NCBI RefSeq assembly: GCF_001438695.1
Contig: NZ_JQBH01000002.1
Span: 62,001 to 126,000 of the forward strand
Source: Fructobacillus fructosus KCTC 3544
Lineage (GTDB): Bacteria; Bacillota; Bacilli; Lactobacillales; Lactobacillaceae
Direction of reading: 5' to 3'
Length of the DNA stretch: 64,000 nucleotides
Below are positions 16,889 to 25,883 of the stretch, one piece after another (the stretch's first letter is position 1; each line of letters starts with the position of its first letter). Both the position numbers and the translations under genes were made by a program. The notes below the pieces were generated by a model that saw only the letters and a list, made by a program, of their open reading frames with translations, did no database searches and was not told the DNA's origin.

Positions 16889-18777
16889 TCAACAATCTCA
16901 GACAACTCAGCCCAACGATCCATTTTTTGTTCGAGGACTTGTTGCTTTTCTTCCAACTCCGACTGGAGACTCACGACTTTTTCGTAGTCAGAACCATTGT
17001 CAGCCATGGCTTGATTCAATTTCTCAACCGCCGCTTCCAGTTCAGCAATTTCATCCTCAATTGTTGACCAATCTTGTTTCTCTTTATAAGTCAACTTACG
17101 TTTCTTGCTTTCCGGCTTTGGTTTTTCCGCTTTCTGATCATTGGTCATCTTCACTTTCTTATCGGTCGTCTCCTTGGGTAAGATTACGTCTGTCAAATAA
17201 TCAGAAAAGGCACCGTTATAGCGGTCAACCTGACCATGGCCCGATAAGTAATAACCATAGTCAGCGACTGAATCAAGAAAGTAACGATCGTGTGACACCG
17301 TGACGATGGTACCGGAAAACCGGGCTAAAAATTGCTCCAAAACAGTCAGTGTTCCAATGTCCAAATCGTTTGTCGGCTCATCAAGAAGCAAAACATTGGG
17401 CGCTTGCATTAGAATCTTCAACAGGTAAAGTCGCCGCCGTTCGCCACCCGATAGCTTTCGAACCAATGTGCCGTGCATGAAGGAAGGAAAAAGGAACTGT
17501 TCCAACAAGTCTTTAGCAGAGACGGATTGACCATTTTCGTCTTGAATTGTTGACGCAACGTCAGTCAAGTATTCAATGACCCGTTTATCATCCGGAATCT
17601 CTTCCGTAACCTGAGTGTAGTAGCCGATTTTAACCGTTTGACCGATTTCATAAGTACCATCAGTCAGTGGTAGTCGGCCAGCCAAAACATTCAGTAAGGA
17701 AGACTTTCCCACGCCATTCGGACCGGTGATACCGATTCGGTCACGCTGGCCAAGTAGCATGGACAAATCCTTGAAAATCAGTCGATCGCCAAAGGAAAGC
17801 GTGCCATGGTCTAATTTCAAAACCTTTTTCCCAAGGCGCGATTGGCCAAGTGAGAGTTCGATGTCTTCGTCTTGTTTGACCTGTCCCATGGACTCTTCTA
17901 ACTTCGCGAAGGCTTTTTCACGTCCCTTTTGTTTCGTTGTGCGGGCACGAGCGGACTTATTCATCCAGATTTTCTCTTGTTCGTACTTCTTTTCTCGTTT
18001 GTGTTCAGCGAGTGCTTCGTCAGCCTGTCGTTCAGATTTACCACTTAAGTAGTCTTGGTAATTGCCTTCGTACTCGTATAGTTTCCCAAACGAGAGCTCA
18101 AAAATACGATTCGTCACCCGATCCAAGAAATAGCGGTCGTGCGTCACGGTTAACAGGGCGCCCTTGTACTTGGCCAAATACTGCTCCAACCAAGCGATGG
18201 AATCAAAGTCTAGGTGGTTGGTTGGCTCGTCCAAAATCAGTAAATCAGGCTCTTGAATCAACACTTGCGCCATGCCGACACGTTTTTTTTGACCACCGGA
18301 CAAGTTTTTCACTTCGGCCTTCAAATCGGTTAAATGCAATTGTGTCAAAATCGTTTTAATCTGCGATTCAATTGTCCATGCATCATCACGATCCATGGCT
18401 GCCTGCGCCTTTTCGAAGCGGTCGGCCGCCTTTTCATCCTCTGGATGTAACGAAAAGAAATCCAGCGCCTCTTGATAATGACGAACCGTTTGAAAAATGG
18501 GCTGGTCACCAGAATAGACGGCATCAAGGACGGTTAAATGACCGTCTAGGTTTGGTTCTTGCTCCAAATAGCCAATTCGATAGTCGTTTTGTGTCGTAAT
18601 GGTTCCCTTGTCTGCGGGATGTTTTCCAGACAAAGCGTTGAGCAGTGTGGTCTTCCCAGAGCCATTCACGCCAACTAATCCAACCCGATCACCGGAAGAA
18701 ATCAAAAAAGAAAGGTCGTCAAACAAGACCTTTTCGCCATAAACTGATGTTAAGTTATCAACTCGAAATTGTTTCAT
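16882..18777 (-). CDS. ABC-F ATPase, Uup type
   Basis: Cytosolic ABC-F protein with two ATPase domains and no membrane part; family members act on the ribosome or on DNA-related processes. Seen: 631 aa; NBD1 with GVNGSGKTT and LSGGQKKR, linker rich in K/R, NBD2 with GPNGVGKSS, LSGGERRR and LLLDEPTNDLD, and a charged C-terminal coiled coil (about 545-631), which is the Uup/YfmR mark. Divergent from the amidase gene. A second, different ABC-F lies at 29.7 kb. Confidence 0.93.
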   Translation of the reverse strand: MKQFRVDNLTSVYGEKVLFDDLSFLISSGDRVGLVGVNGSGKTTLLNALSGKHPADKGTITTQNDYRIGYLEQEPNLDGHLTVLDAVYSGDQPIFQTVRHYQEALDFFSLHPEDEKAADRFEKAQAAMDRDDAWTIESQIKTILTQLHLTDLKAEVKNLSGGQKKRVGMAQVLIQEPDLLILDEPTNHLDFDSIAWLEQYLAKYKGALLTVTHDRYFLDRVTNRIFELSFGKLYEYEGNYQDYLSGKSERQADEALAEHKREKKYEQEKIWMNKSARARTTKQKGREKAFAKLEESMGQVKQDEDIELSLGQSRLGKKVLKLDHGTLSFGDRLIFKDLSMLLGQRDRIGITGPNGVGKSSLLNVLAGRLPLTDGTYEIGQTVKIGYYTQVTEEIPDDKRVIEYLTDVASTIQDENGQSVSAKDLLEQFLFPSFMHGTLVRKLSGGERRRLYLLKILMQAPNVLLLDEPTNDLDIGTLTVLEQFLARFSGTIVTVSHDRYFLDSVADYGYYLSGHGQVDRYNGAFSDYLTDVILPKETTDKKVKMTNDQKAEKPKPESKKRKLTYKEKQDWSTIEDEIAELEAAVEKLNQAMADNGSDYEKVVSLQSELEEKQQVLEQKMDRWAELSEIVEG

Positions 18778-18863
18778 ACTCTTATTATACTGAAAACCAA
18801 CTAGTTTTGCCGATTATCGTGGTAAACTATTGAAAGAAAAGTTCACCAAAAACGGGACAGATT

Positions 18864-19712
18864 ATGATTAATAGTATCCAAAAAAATAAAATCGGCTTAT
18901 CCGTTCTCGCCTTGATTAGCCTAGCGACTTTCCTGTTAGTTCTTTCTTTAGCTCAACAGAACCAGCTAACCACTAGACCAGACGACGTGCCTTTAAGAAA
19001 AGAACCAAATCGAACCAGTAAAAAAATTGTATCCTTAAAGTCCGGCACCAAACTAACCGTTTTGAAGCGCCAGAACGGTTGGTGGTACGTACGCGATTCC
19101 AAGGATGACACCAAGGGATGGGTGGCTTCCTGGGTAGCCAACAACACCTTCTTAAAAAAGCCAACGGCCCTTTCAGAAGCAACCATCGTCTTGGATCCGG
19201 GCCATGGTGGTAGTGACACCGGTGCCCTATCCTACAACAATAAGTATTACGAAAAAACTTACACACTCAAAACAGCCCTCGCCACCCGTAAAGAATTAGA
19301 AAAGACAGGGGCCCGGGTATTCATGACCAGAACCACCGATGTTGTTGTTCCCCTTCTATACATCCCCCGACAAGCTGAAAAGTATCAGGCAGACGCTCAA
19401 ATTTCCTTCCACTTTGATGCTTCCGGCACTCATAACTCTGCTTCTGGCATTTCACAGTATTATTACAACAGTAACTCCCTCGCCTTGGTTAAAAGTCTTT
19501 CCTCGTCGTTAAACAATCTTCCCTTAGAAAACCGCGGCTATGATTCAACCCCCTACCTAGTGATTAAGGACGTCAGTCGTCCAGCCGTACTTCTTGAACT
19601 CGGTTTTATTGATTCCGACAAGGATCTTTCCTACATCAGATCAAGCACCTATCAAGAAAAGGTCGCAAAGGACATCCGGAGTGGTTTAATGAACTACATT
19701 CAAAGCAACTAA
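18864..19712 (+). CDS. N-acetylmuramoyl-L-alanine amidase with SH3 domain
   Basis: Zinc amidase (Amidase_3) that cleaves the MurNAc-L-Ala bond of peptidoglycan. Seen: 282 aa; N-terminal membrane anchor or signal at about 10-30, a bacterial SH3 domain at about 38-95 (DVPLRKEPN, GWWYVRD, GWVASW), then the catalytic domain with H114 (DPGHGG), E130, H183 (SFHFDAS) and E245 (LLELGFID). Single-gene unit on the plus strand, ended by its own terminator; a role in cell separation is inferred. Confidence 0.94.
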   Translation: MINSIQKNKIGLSVLALISLATFLLVLSLAQQNQLTTRPDDVPLRKEPNRTSKKIVSLKSGTKLTVLKRQNGWWYVRDSKDDTKGWVASWVANNTFLKKPTALSEATIVLDPGHGGSDTGALSYNNKYYEKTYTLKTALATRKELEKTGARVFMTRTTDVVVPLLYIPRQAEKYQADAQISFHFDASGTHNSASGISQYYYNSNSLALVKSLSSSLNNLPLENRGYDSTPYLVIKDVSRPAVLLELGFIDSDKDLSYIRSSTYQEKVAKDIRSGLMNYIQSN

Positions 19713-19714
19713 AA

Positions 19715-19745
19715 AAGTCAGTCGAATCAATCGACTGACTTTTAT
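19715..19745. terminator. Bidirectional terminator between amidase and CPBP genes
   Basis: Stem AAGTCAGTCGA/TCGACTGACTT with A- and T-tracts on both sides, between two convergent genes. Confidence 0.9.
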
Positions 19746-19750
19746 TATGC

Positions 19751-20548
19751 TCATGGTTGTAAGACAGTGGCTTGCTTTTCTTCGACCGAACGATCGAGAT
19801 AAAAAAGTAAGAACAAGGAAAGGATAACGGACGGTAAAAAGGATACTAACATCTCCGTCCAGCTACCAACAACGAGGGGTTGCACAATGTTATCTTGCAA
19901 ATCAAAGAGGAAGTGGGCTATTGCAAGTGGCCAAATTTGGTTGCTAACAATCCGGAGTGTGACAAAAATCATCCCAATGGCGAAAGTATACACAACCTGC
20001 TGTGCCACGGCTTCGGCCGGTTCATCAGCCAAATTCGCTAAGTGTAGCAAACAAAAGAGGAAGCTAGTGACCACCGCAATAATGGTTAAGCGATGCTGCT
20101 TCACTTGGTAGCGATTCAACATTCGCTGAACTAAGTTGAAAAGATAGCCCCGGACAAAGTACTCCTCAAAGCAGCCGGCCCCAATGGCAATAAAGACACA
20201 GCTCAAAAGAATTTTCATGGGCGATCGAAAGACATTTAGACCACTCTGAATGTTGCCATTCATCAGATAAAGAAAAAGAAAGTACAAGACCAGAACGACT
20301 GCGAGTCCCCTTTCTTTTCGATCCAGTGAAAGGCGGGTAGCAAAAACCTTTTCATGGTTTGTCACTCGCCGAACTAACCAGATAAATAGCACAAGAATAA
20401 CGGACAAGATAACACACAAGAAAACGGTTCCCTGTAATGATATTACTGTCGGGTAATTTGGATAAAAGGTTAACCCCAAAATGAACAAAAATAAAATGAG
20501 CACACCGTGGTGCTTTTTATCACTCTTCCGTTTTTTAAATAACGACAT
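19751..20548 (-). CDS. CPBP-family intramembrane metalloprotease
   Basis: Membrane protease of the CAAX/CPBP (Abi) family; in lactic acid bacteria relatives are linked to bacteriocin immunity or protein processing, but no bacteriocin gene is nearby. Seen: 265 aa, about 7-8 membrane segments; motif 1 CFEEYFVRG (EExxxR), then a histidine in LLHLANLAD and HFLFD. Start 20548 (SLFKKRKSDKK) follows GGGAGG; the frame continues 26 codons upstream without support. Confidence 0.9.
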   Translation of the reverse strand: MSLFKKRKSDKKHHGVLILFLFILGLTFYPNYPTVISLQGTVFLCVILSVILVLFIWLVRRVTNHEKVFATRLSLDRKERGLAVVLVLYFLFLYLMNGNIQSGLNVFRSPMKILLSCVFIAIGAGCFEEYFVRGYLFNLVQRMLNRYQVKQHRLTIIAVVTSFLFCLLHLANLADEPAEAVAQQVVYTFAIGMIFVTLRIVSNQIWPLAIAHFLFDLQDNIVQPLVVGSWTEMLVSFLPSVILSLFLLFYLDRSVEEKQATVLQP

Positions 20549-20663
20549 CGTACTGCTTCCTCCCTTACTGTTTTTCGACAAGTAGATTGTCCTAAGACAT
20601 TGACTTTTACAGTATAGCAAAATCATTTACCTTCCGCTGAATGCTCTCCAATCCATTTAGAAA

Positions 20664-20700
20664 TAAAAAAGCCATCAGTTTTTCACTGATGGCTTTTTTG
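20664..20700. terminator. Terminator after kup
   Basis: Stem GCCATCAGT/ACTGATGGC with A6 and T6 flanks, about 50 nt beyond the kup stop; symmetrical, so it could act on both strands. Confidence 0.9.
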
Positions 20701-20749
20701 CTCTTTATTTATCTTTTAACTTCGTTCTTCACAATCAGTTGCTTCAACT

Positions 20750-22717
20750 TCATTCTTGGTTGATTTCAATAAAGAGAGGCACGACCTCCTCTATGGTATC
20801 CGAACGGCGCAGACGGTAGAAATAGCGCAGGTGAACCGAATGGGATTGTAACCAAATCCGGCCGCCGATTAGGAAACGGTCCCAAGAAGAGATTTGGGAA
20901 ACCGTCTTCAAGTCTGTGTAGTAGTTATTGGTCAATACGTACTTAAAATCACCGATGGCCCGGTTTTTGTCCAAACCATAACGAACTTTTTGCGGCTCCA
21001 AGTAGCCTTGTTTCATCAGTGATTTGGCAATTTGCCGAATGTAGTATTCCACTTGCGGGTCGACTTTAAAACCAAGATTCAAAACAACTCGAACCATGTT
21101 TGTACTTCCCATAAAATCAACAGAATAGGATTTTTCGTACGGGTTAATCGATTCCTTAATGGTGACAAACCAGTAAAGTTTTGCCCGCTTTGGCCGAGCG
21201 CCCAACAAGGAGTAAATCACTGATTTTTTAATCCGATAATCGTCATGAACATTCACGATGTAGACCAGATTATTAGCCATTAACGGTTCTTCTGGATCGG
21301 TCGATAGCTGCATCAATTGACGCCGATAGTCCTTTAGGGAAAGGTAATCATTATTAAAGGATAGGGCCTCCCGCCGCTTGTTACCGTAGTACCAAAAGAC
21401 CATCACTGAAAGAATAGCAAGCATCAAAATGACCGTGAAATAGCCGCCATGAATAAACTTCGTTAAGCTAGCGAACAGGAAAAGACTTTCAATCGAGGCA
21501 AAGACAACGGCGAACAAGACGGCGTACACCAACTTTGTCTTTGAACGAATGAATTCAAACAGGAGCAGCGTCGTCATTAACATGGTCACTGTGATGGCCA
21601 AACCGTATGCCGACTCCATGTTGTGGGAAGTTTGAAAGAGCAAAACGACAGCACAACCTGCTAAAAAGAGCAACCAATTGACAAATGAAATGTACATTTG
21701 TCCACGAAACGCATTGGGGTATGCAATCCGGAGGCGGGGCATCATTTTGAGCGAAATAGCCTCCGATACCAAAGTGAAAGCCCCAGTAATCAAAGCCTGA
21801 GATGCAATCACAGCAGCAATCGTACTTAAGACGACGCCGACTAAGCGCCAGTTATTGGGCAAAATATCAAAGAAAAGGTTTAAGTTTGTCCCACTGGCTT
21901 GATGCAAGACGACCCAGGCCCCCTGCCCCATGTAATTGAGGACCAACATGGTGTAGACGAAGGGCCAGCTAAAGTAAATGTTTTTCTTTCCCACGTGCCC
22001 CATATCTGAGTAAAGGGCTTCGGCCCCCGTTGTTGCTAAGAACACATTACCAAGAATCAATAGCCCCAACTGGTTATCAGGTGAAAAGAGAATTTCAAGG
22101 GCATAGACCGGTGAGAGCGCTTTTAAAATTTCAGGGTATTGGATGACCTGTAAAAGACCAAAAAAACCGATGAAGGAAAACCAAATCAGCATCAAGGGGC
22201 CAAACAACTTACCAATTTTCGTTGTCCCCTTTCGCTGTAAGGCAAAGACGACGAGTAAGATAATCAAAACAACTGGCACAACAAAGTCAACACCGGTCGG
22301 AAAAACGAGGTCGCCAAAGCGCTGGCCAGCCAATCCCTCAACTGCCGAGGTAACGGTCACGGCAGGCGTCAAGGCTCCGTCAGCTAGTAAGGCCGCTCCA
22401 CCAATCATCGCTGGTAGGATAAGCCACTTTAATCGACTAGTTCGAACCTTGCTATAAAGCGAAAAGATGCCACCTTCGCCGTGGTTATCTGCTCGTAAGG
22501 CGATGAGAACGTACTTAACCGTTGTAATCAGCATTAACGTCCAAAAGACCAGTGAAATGGAACCAATGACAAGGGCCTTTAAATCGGCGGTGTGGGCATT
22601 CCCGGCAATAATGGCATTCATCGTATAGAGGGGCGATGTTCCGATATCACCATAGACAATTCCAAGTGCAATTAGGAAGGCGGCGTATTGAAAGCCTGTT
22701 TTCTTCTCTTTGACCAT
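20750..22717 (-). CDS. kup: Potassium transporter Kup
   Basis: KUP/HAK/KT K+:H+ symporter. Seen: 655 aa; GIVYGDIGTSPLYTM at the N-terminus is the family signature, followed by about 12 membrane segments and a cytoplasmic C-terminal domain of about 200 aa. ATG 22717 chosen (GGAG 8 nt upstream); an in-frame TTG upstream overlaps that site. It has a long upstream region of about 220 nt with a small structured RNA-like element. Candidate -35/-10 pairs (TTGTTT-17-TGATAA) lie between that element and the gene. Confidence 0.96.
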   Translation of the reverse strand: MVKEKKTGFQYAAFLIALGIVYGDIGTSPLYTMNAIIAGNAHTADLKALVIGSISLVFWTLMLITTVKYVLIALRADNHGEGGIFSLYSKVRTSRLKWLILPAMIGGAALLADGALTPAVTVTSAVEGLAGQRFGDLVFPTGVDFVVPVVLIILLVVFALQRKGTTKIGKLFGPLMLIWFSFIGFFGLLQVIQYPEILKALSPVYALEILFSPDNQLGLLILGNVFLATTGAEALYSDMGHVGKKNIYFSWPFVYTMLVLNYMGQGAWVVLHQASGTNLNLFFDILPNNWRLVGVVLSTIAAVIASQALITGAFTLVSEAISLKMMPRLRIAYPNAFRGQMYISFVNWLLFLAGCAVVLLFQTSHNMESAYGLAITVTMLMTTLLLFEFIRSKTKLVYAVLFAVVFASIESLFLFASLTKFIHGGYFTVILMLAILSVMVFWYYGNKRREALSFNNDYLSLKDYRRQLMQLSTDPEEPLMANNLVYIVNVHDDYRIKKSVIYSLLGARPKRAKLYWFVTIKESINPYEKSYSVDFMGSTNMVRVVLNLGFKVDPQVEYYIRQIAKSLMKQGYLEPQKVRYGLDKNRAIGDFKYVLTNNYYTDLKTVSQISSWDRFLIGGRIWLQSHSVHLRYFYRLRRSDTIEEVVPLFIEINQE

Positions 22718-22845
22718 GTTTGCTTCTCCAGAATCCAATTAAATCGTTCGATAAAAATGAGTCAGTCTTGAATGGACTTTTTTGATTCGAGATTCAGTCT
22801 AACGCTAGTTATCACAGAAAACAATCATTTCAAACAAAAAAGAAT

Positions 22846-22904
22846 AAAAAAAACGGCACCCATACGGGTGCCGGGTAGGTAGATAGATACTACCCAGTTG
22901 GTCA
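22846..22904 (-). ncRNA. Putative small RNA or leader between the unknown gene and kup
   Basis: An extended -10 (TGG-TATACT, 22911-22916 on the minus strand) is followed after a few bases by a short sequence that folds into two hairpins: GGGTAG/CTACCC (22873-22895) and GGCACCC/GGGTGCC (22855-22872), then T8. Predicted transcript about 58 nt. No good -35 is visible. The plain alternative is that the second hairpin is just the terminator of the gene ending at 22939. Confidence 0.4.
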
Positions 22905-22938
22905 AGAACTAGTATACCACATTTTTAGCAAAACGCCC

Positions 22939-23838
22939 TTAATTCCAACCCAATTCTTTAATCGTTGATTTAATTTTTGGCGTTTGGTAATTCGCTGAGA
23001 GGGCCAATGTGACAAGCGCCGATGGTAAAATCAACCAGGTTTCAATCTGATCCTTCGACAACTGCCCCGTCAGGGTTAACATAACGTGTAACTGATCAGC
23101 AGCAGGCCGGTTCATCAAGTCGACCAAAGCGGCATCCAAATCAGCCGGCTCAATTTCAGAAACCGAAGCAGCCGCCATTTCAAGGTTTAAGAGATTCGTT
23201 CCCTTATCAGCAGCGCCGTCAAAGGCCTTTGACAATTCCATTTCCGTCAACTCCTGAAGCGTCGTTGTCCGGATTACTAAAGTTCCCTGTTTCTGAGCGG
23301 ATTCTTGTACTTTTTCTTGTAGGTTTTCGTCCAATAATTCTGGGATAAAGACGGCCGAAAAGGCACCATTACTCTCATTCAGAGCCGTTGTTAAAAAGAA
23401 AGCCTGATCAGCAGGGCCCATTTCACCAAGCCCCCCCTCCGCCTTAGTTGAATAGGCAAGAAAAAGGGAGCGTTCCCCAGCAGTTTCCTTAGCATTTTGC
23501 ACTAATTCCTGCACAATTTGCTTTTGAATACCTGGCCAATTTGCGAGAAATTCCTGGTGTGCCTGGTCCAACTCGGACTTTAACGCCGCCTTTTTCATCA
23601 CTGATAAATCACCTTCGTCAACGGCTTGGGCGCCCCCCTGCTTGACCTGGTCCCAAATGACCTCTTTGGAAAAGTCGTCCGCAATGGCATCGGCTTGCCA
23701 GATTACCACATCGGGATTTTCCTCGTTTAACAAGTTCTTATAGGGGGTAAACTTGTCATTTGGTCCCAGAGCCATCGGTACGGCCAAGGCCGCTTGGTTA
23801 ATTGTTTTCTTCTCGTTTAGTAAAGTCAAAAAATCCAT
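22939..23838 (-). CDS. Protein of unknown function, 299 aa
   Basis: Not recognised. Acidic, soluble, helix-rich; no signal peptide, membrane segment, nucleotide-binding loop or clear metal motif seen. The N-terminus contains LNEKKTINQAALAVPMALGPNDKFTPYKNLL, the middle has alternating hydrophobic strands (ERSLFLAYST, GTLVIRTTT). ATG 23838 and a GTG three codons upstream are both possible; neither has a good Shine-Dalgarno site, since a GC-rich hairpin (23854-23874) sits just upstream. Lies 45 nt after the LacX-like epimerase gene and is probably co-transcribed with it. Coding quality and codon use look like the neighbours, so it is likely real. Confidence 0.75.
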   Translation of the reverse strand: MDFLTLLNEKKTINQAALAVPMALGPNDKFTPYKNLLNEENPDVVIWQADAIADDFSKEVIWDQVKQGGAQAVDEGDLSVMKKAALKSELDQAHQEFLANWPGIQKQIVQELVQNAKETAGERSLFLAYSTKAEGGLGEMGPADQAFFLTTALNESNGAFSAVFIPELLDENLQEKVQESAQKQGTLVIRTTTLQELTEMELSKAFDGAADKGTNLLNLEMAAASVSEIEPADLDAALVDLMNRPAADQLHVMLTLTGQLSKDQIETWLILPSALVTLALSANYQTPKIKSTIKELGWN

Positions 23839-23853
23839 TTTTATCACACAAAA

Positions 23854-23874
23854 GCCAGGTGCAAAGCGCCTGGC
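23854..23874. terminator. Intergenic hairpin after the epimerase gene
   Basis: 9-bp stem GCCAGG(C/T)GC around an AAA/TTT loop. On the minus strand only T4 follows, so it may be a weak terminator or a processing site; the better T-run is on the plus strand. Confidence 0.5.
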
Positions 23875-23883
23875 TTTCCTTTT

Positions 23884-24759
23884 TTAAAAGAAGTTCATTG
23901 AATAGGTACCATTGAATGTGTCGCCGGCGGCTAACACATTGTTACCGAACTTTTCCTTGAAATTACCTGTGGCATCAACCGTGTCCGCAATTCCCCACCA
24001 AGGTTCAACGGCGATGAACGGTGCGTCTTTCCCAGCGGGCGTCCAAATTCCGAGGTATTGAGCGTTGTCGACCGTCATTTCCATGCCGTGCTGATTGGCC
24101 AGACGGGCTAATAGAAAAGTCGTCTTTTGTCGATCGAGCTTCAAAATAATGGCATCGTCATGATAGTCTTCCTGCCGCAGGCGCAGTGGGATATCTGCGT
24201 TAAACGGTGTCGGCATGTTCGGGTTTGAAAACGGACCAACTAAGCGAAGACGGTCATACACCTTCTCGGGCTTAACCGACAAATAGTAATCTGAGAACTT
24301 CCCACCGTCTAGCGGCAAGTTAAAGGCGGGATGTCCGCCAACGGAAAAGAAAAGCGATTTCTGCTTGTCAGGGTTATGTACTTCGTAGTCAACAAACAGT
24401 TCCGTTCCCTTTAACCGGAAAATAACATCAAACCGGAAAGCAAAGGGATAGATTCGCCAAGTTTGTTCAGAATCAGAAAGCGAAAAACGAACGTAATCAA
24501 CGTCGTGGTCAACAATTTCGAAATCCATGTTTCGAGCAAAACCGTGTTGGTTCATGTAATAAGTTTGACCGGCGAGATGGTATTGATCGCCCTGGAGTCG
24601 GCCAACAATTGGAAAGAGATTCGGCGCGTGCCGACCCCAGTACATGGGGTCGCCATACCAAATGTACTCGAGCTTGGCCTCTTTATTCCAGGCTGAAACA
24701 AGCTCAGCACCGTGCTGGTTAATTTTTACGATTAATTGGTCGTTTTCTAGAGTTATCAT
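23884..24759 (-). CDS. Aldose 1-epimerase family protein (LacX-like)
   Basis: Galactose mutarotase-fold protein that interconverts sugar anomers; the exact sugar is unknown. Seen: 291 aa; NLFPIVGRL and NQHGFARNM carry the conserved Arg and His, FSVGGHPAFN the second conserved His, and AVEPWWGIADT the region of the catalytic Glu. This pattern is the LacX/YeaD-like branch rather than classical GalM. No sugar operon adjoins. xerC lies upstream on the same strand. Confidence 0.9.
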   Translation of the reverse strand: MITLENDQLIVKINQHGAELVSAWNKEAKLEYIWYGDPMYWGRHAPNLFPIVGRLQGDQYHLAGQTYYMNQHGFARNMDFEIVDHDVDYVRFSLSDSEQTWRIYPFAFRFDVIFRLKGTELFVDYEVHNPDKQKSLFFSVGGHPAFNLPLDGGKFSDYYLSVKPEKVYDRLRLVGPFSNPNMPTPFNADIPLRLRQEDYHDDAIILKLDRQKTTFLLARLANQHGMEMTVDNAQYLGIWTPAGKDAPFIAVEPWWGIADTVDATGNFKEKFGNNVLAAGDTFNGTYSMNFF

Positions 24760-24830
24760 AATTCTATTTTACTACCTCTACTGAGTTCTGACAATAAGAA
24801 TCAACGCCTTTAGATAGGAATTGAAAGCGG

Positions 24831-25754
24831 TTACTCTGAATCTCGTTTTGCTCGTGGAAAATAGCTTTGATAGGAGGATTGCAACATGGCTTTTGACACG
24901 TGGGTGTAGATTTGTGTCGTTGATAAATTGGCATGCCCCAATAGCTCTTGAACCGTTCGCATATCAGCTCCTCGATTGAGCAAAGTCGTGGCAAAGGTGT
25001 GCCGCAACATATGGGGATGAATTTTGGTCGTTAGCGCCGTTTTGTTCATCAACTCTTGAAGAATATAGGTGATGCCAGCTGGCGTTAACGCCCCACCGTG
25101 TACATTTAGAAAAACCTCTTCTGGTGGCTCGGTTGTTTTATTTTTGGCCAATAACGCGGGTCGGTCGTTTTCCAGATAATTTTGCAAAGCCTTTTTGGCC
25201 ATTGAACCAAAGGGAACGTAGCGATCTTTGTCCCCTTTCCCATGAATTAAAACAAGCTGATTGTTTAGGTTCAATTGCGCAATGGTTAAATTGGCTAACT
25301 CTGAAACACGGACCCCAGTAGCAAAAAGAAATTCTAACAGCGCAGCATCGCGAAGGTATTGGGGATGGTCAGCTTGATCGTAAGCAACCTTGAAGAGCGC
25401 TTTCAATTCATTATCGTACAGAAATTCCGGTAAGTGAGCCTGGTGTTTGCGAAGCGTCACACCCTCAAAAGGATTATCTGTTGCGAGGTCCTCCTTGACC
25501 AAGTACGAATAGAAGTTTTTCAGACTCGAAACCTTCCGTGCAATGGTTGTTCTCGCCAGGTTATGTTCATAAAGACTGCTTAAATAAACCCGGACATCGA
25601 GCGGCTGAACGTTTTGAAAAGTCGTAAACCCACCGTTGTCATTTAAATAGGCCACAAAGGCCAGAATATCCTTTATATAGGCCTTAATGGTCAACGGCGA
25701 ATAGCCTCGTTCGGCTGATAAATAAGATTGGTATTGTGTTACTTCCTCTTGCAT
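24831..25754 (-). CDS. xerC: Tyrosine recombinase XerC
   Basis: Site-specific recombinase resolving chromosome dimers. Seen: 307 aa; N-terminal SAM-like domain (YQSYLSAERGYSPLTIKAY), catalytic R in ATGVRVSELANL, H and R in HPHMLRHTFATTLL, H in LLGHANLSTTQIY and the nucleophilic Tyr in IYTHV. XerC rather than XerD is inferred from the Firmicutes CodV-like features. Start 25754 was chosen as the family N-terminus. A consensus TATAAT (25761-25766) ends only 6 nt before the ATG, so the mRNA may be leaderless. Confidence 0.93.
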   Translation of the reverse strand: MQEEVTQYQSYLSAERGYSPLTIKAYIKDILAFVAYLNDNGGFTTFQNVQPLDVRVYLSSLYEHNLARTTIARKVSSLKNFYSYLVKEDLATDNPFEGVTLRKHQAHLPEFLYDNELKALFKVAYDQADHPQYLRDAALLEFLFATGVRVSELANLTIAQLNLNNQLVLIHGKGDKDRYVPFGSMAKKALQNYLENDRPALLAKNKTTEPPEEVFLNVHGGALTPAGITYILQELMNKTALTTKIHPHMLRHTFATTLLNRGADMRTVQELLGHANLSTTQIYTHVSKAMLQSSYQSYFPRAKRDSE

Positions 25755-25760
25755 AACTTC

Positions 25761-25766
25761 ATTATA
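25761..25766 (-). promoter_or_regulatory. TATAAT box immediately upstream of xerC
   Basis: Perfect -10 hexamer followed by 6 nt and the xerC ATG; a start site 7 nt after the box would be the A of the ATG. No consensus -35 is evident at 17 nt. Confidence 0.5.
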
Positions 25767-25883
25767 CGCTAAAGTAATTCTTAAGAAGAAGTAAAGACCC
25801 TTACGATTCATCAAAAGCACAACATAACGAGTAAAACACGCGGTATAGTGAACATAGTTTAACAAGTGCTAGGAGGCAAAAAC

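Noticed and set aside
22720-22920. c-di-AMP (ydaO) riboswitch upstream of kup
   Set aside because: The region is short and lacks the conserved ydaO core; only two simple hairpins are present.
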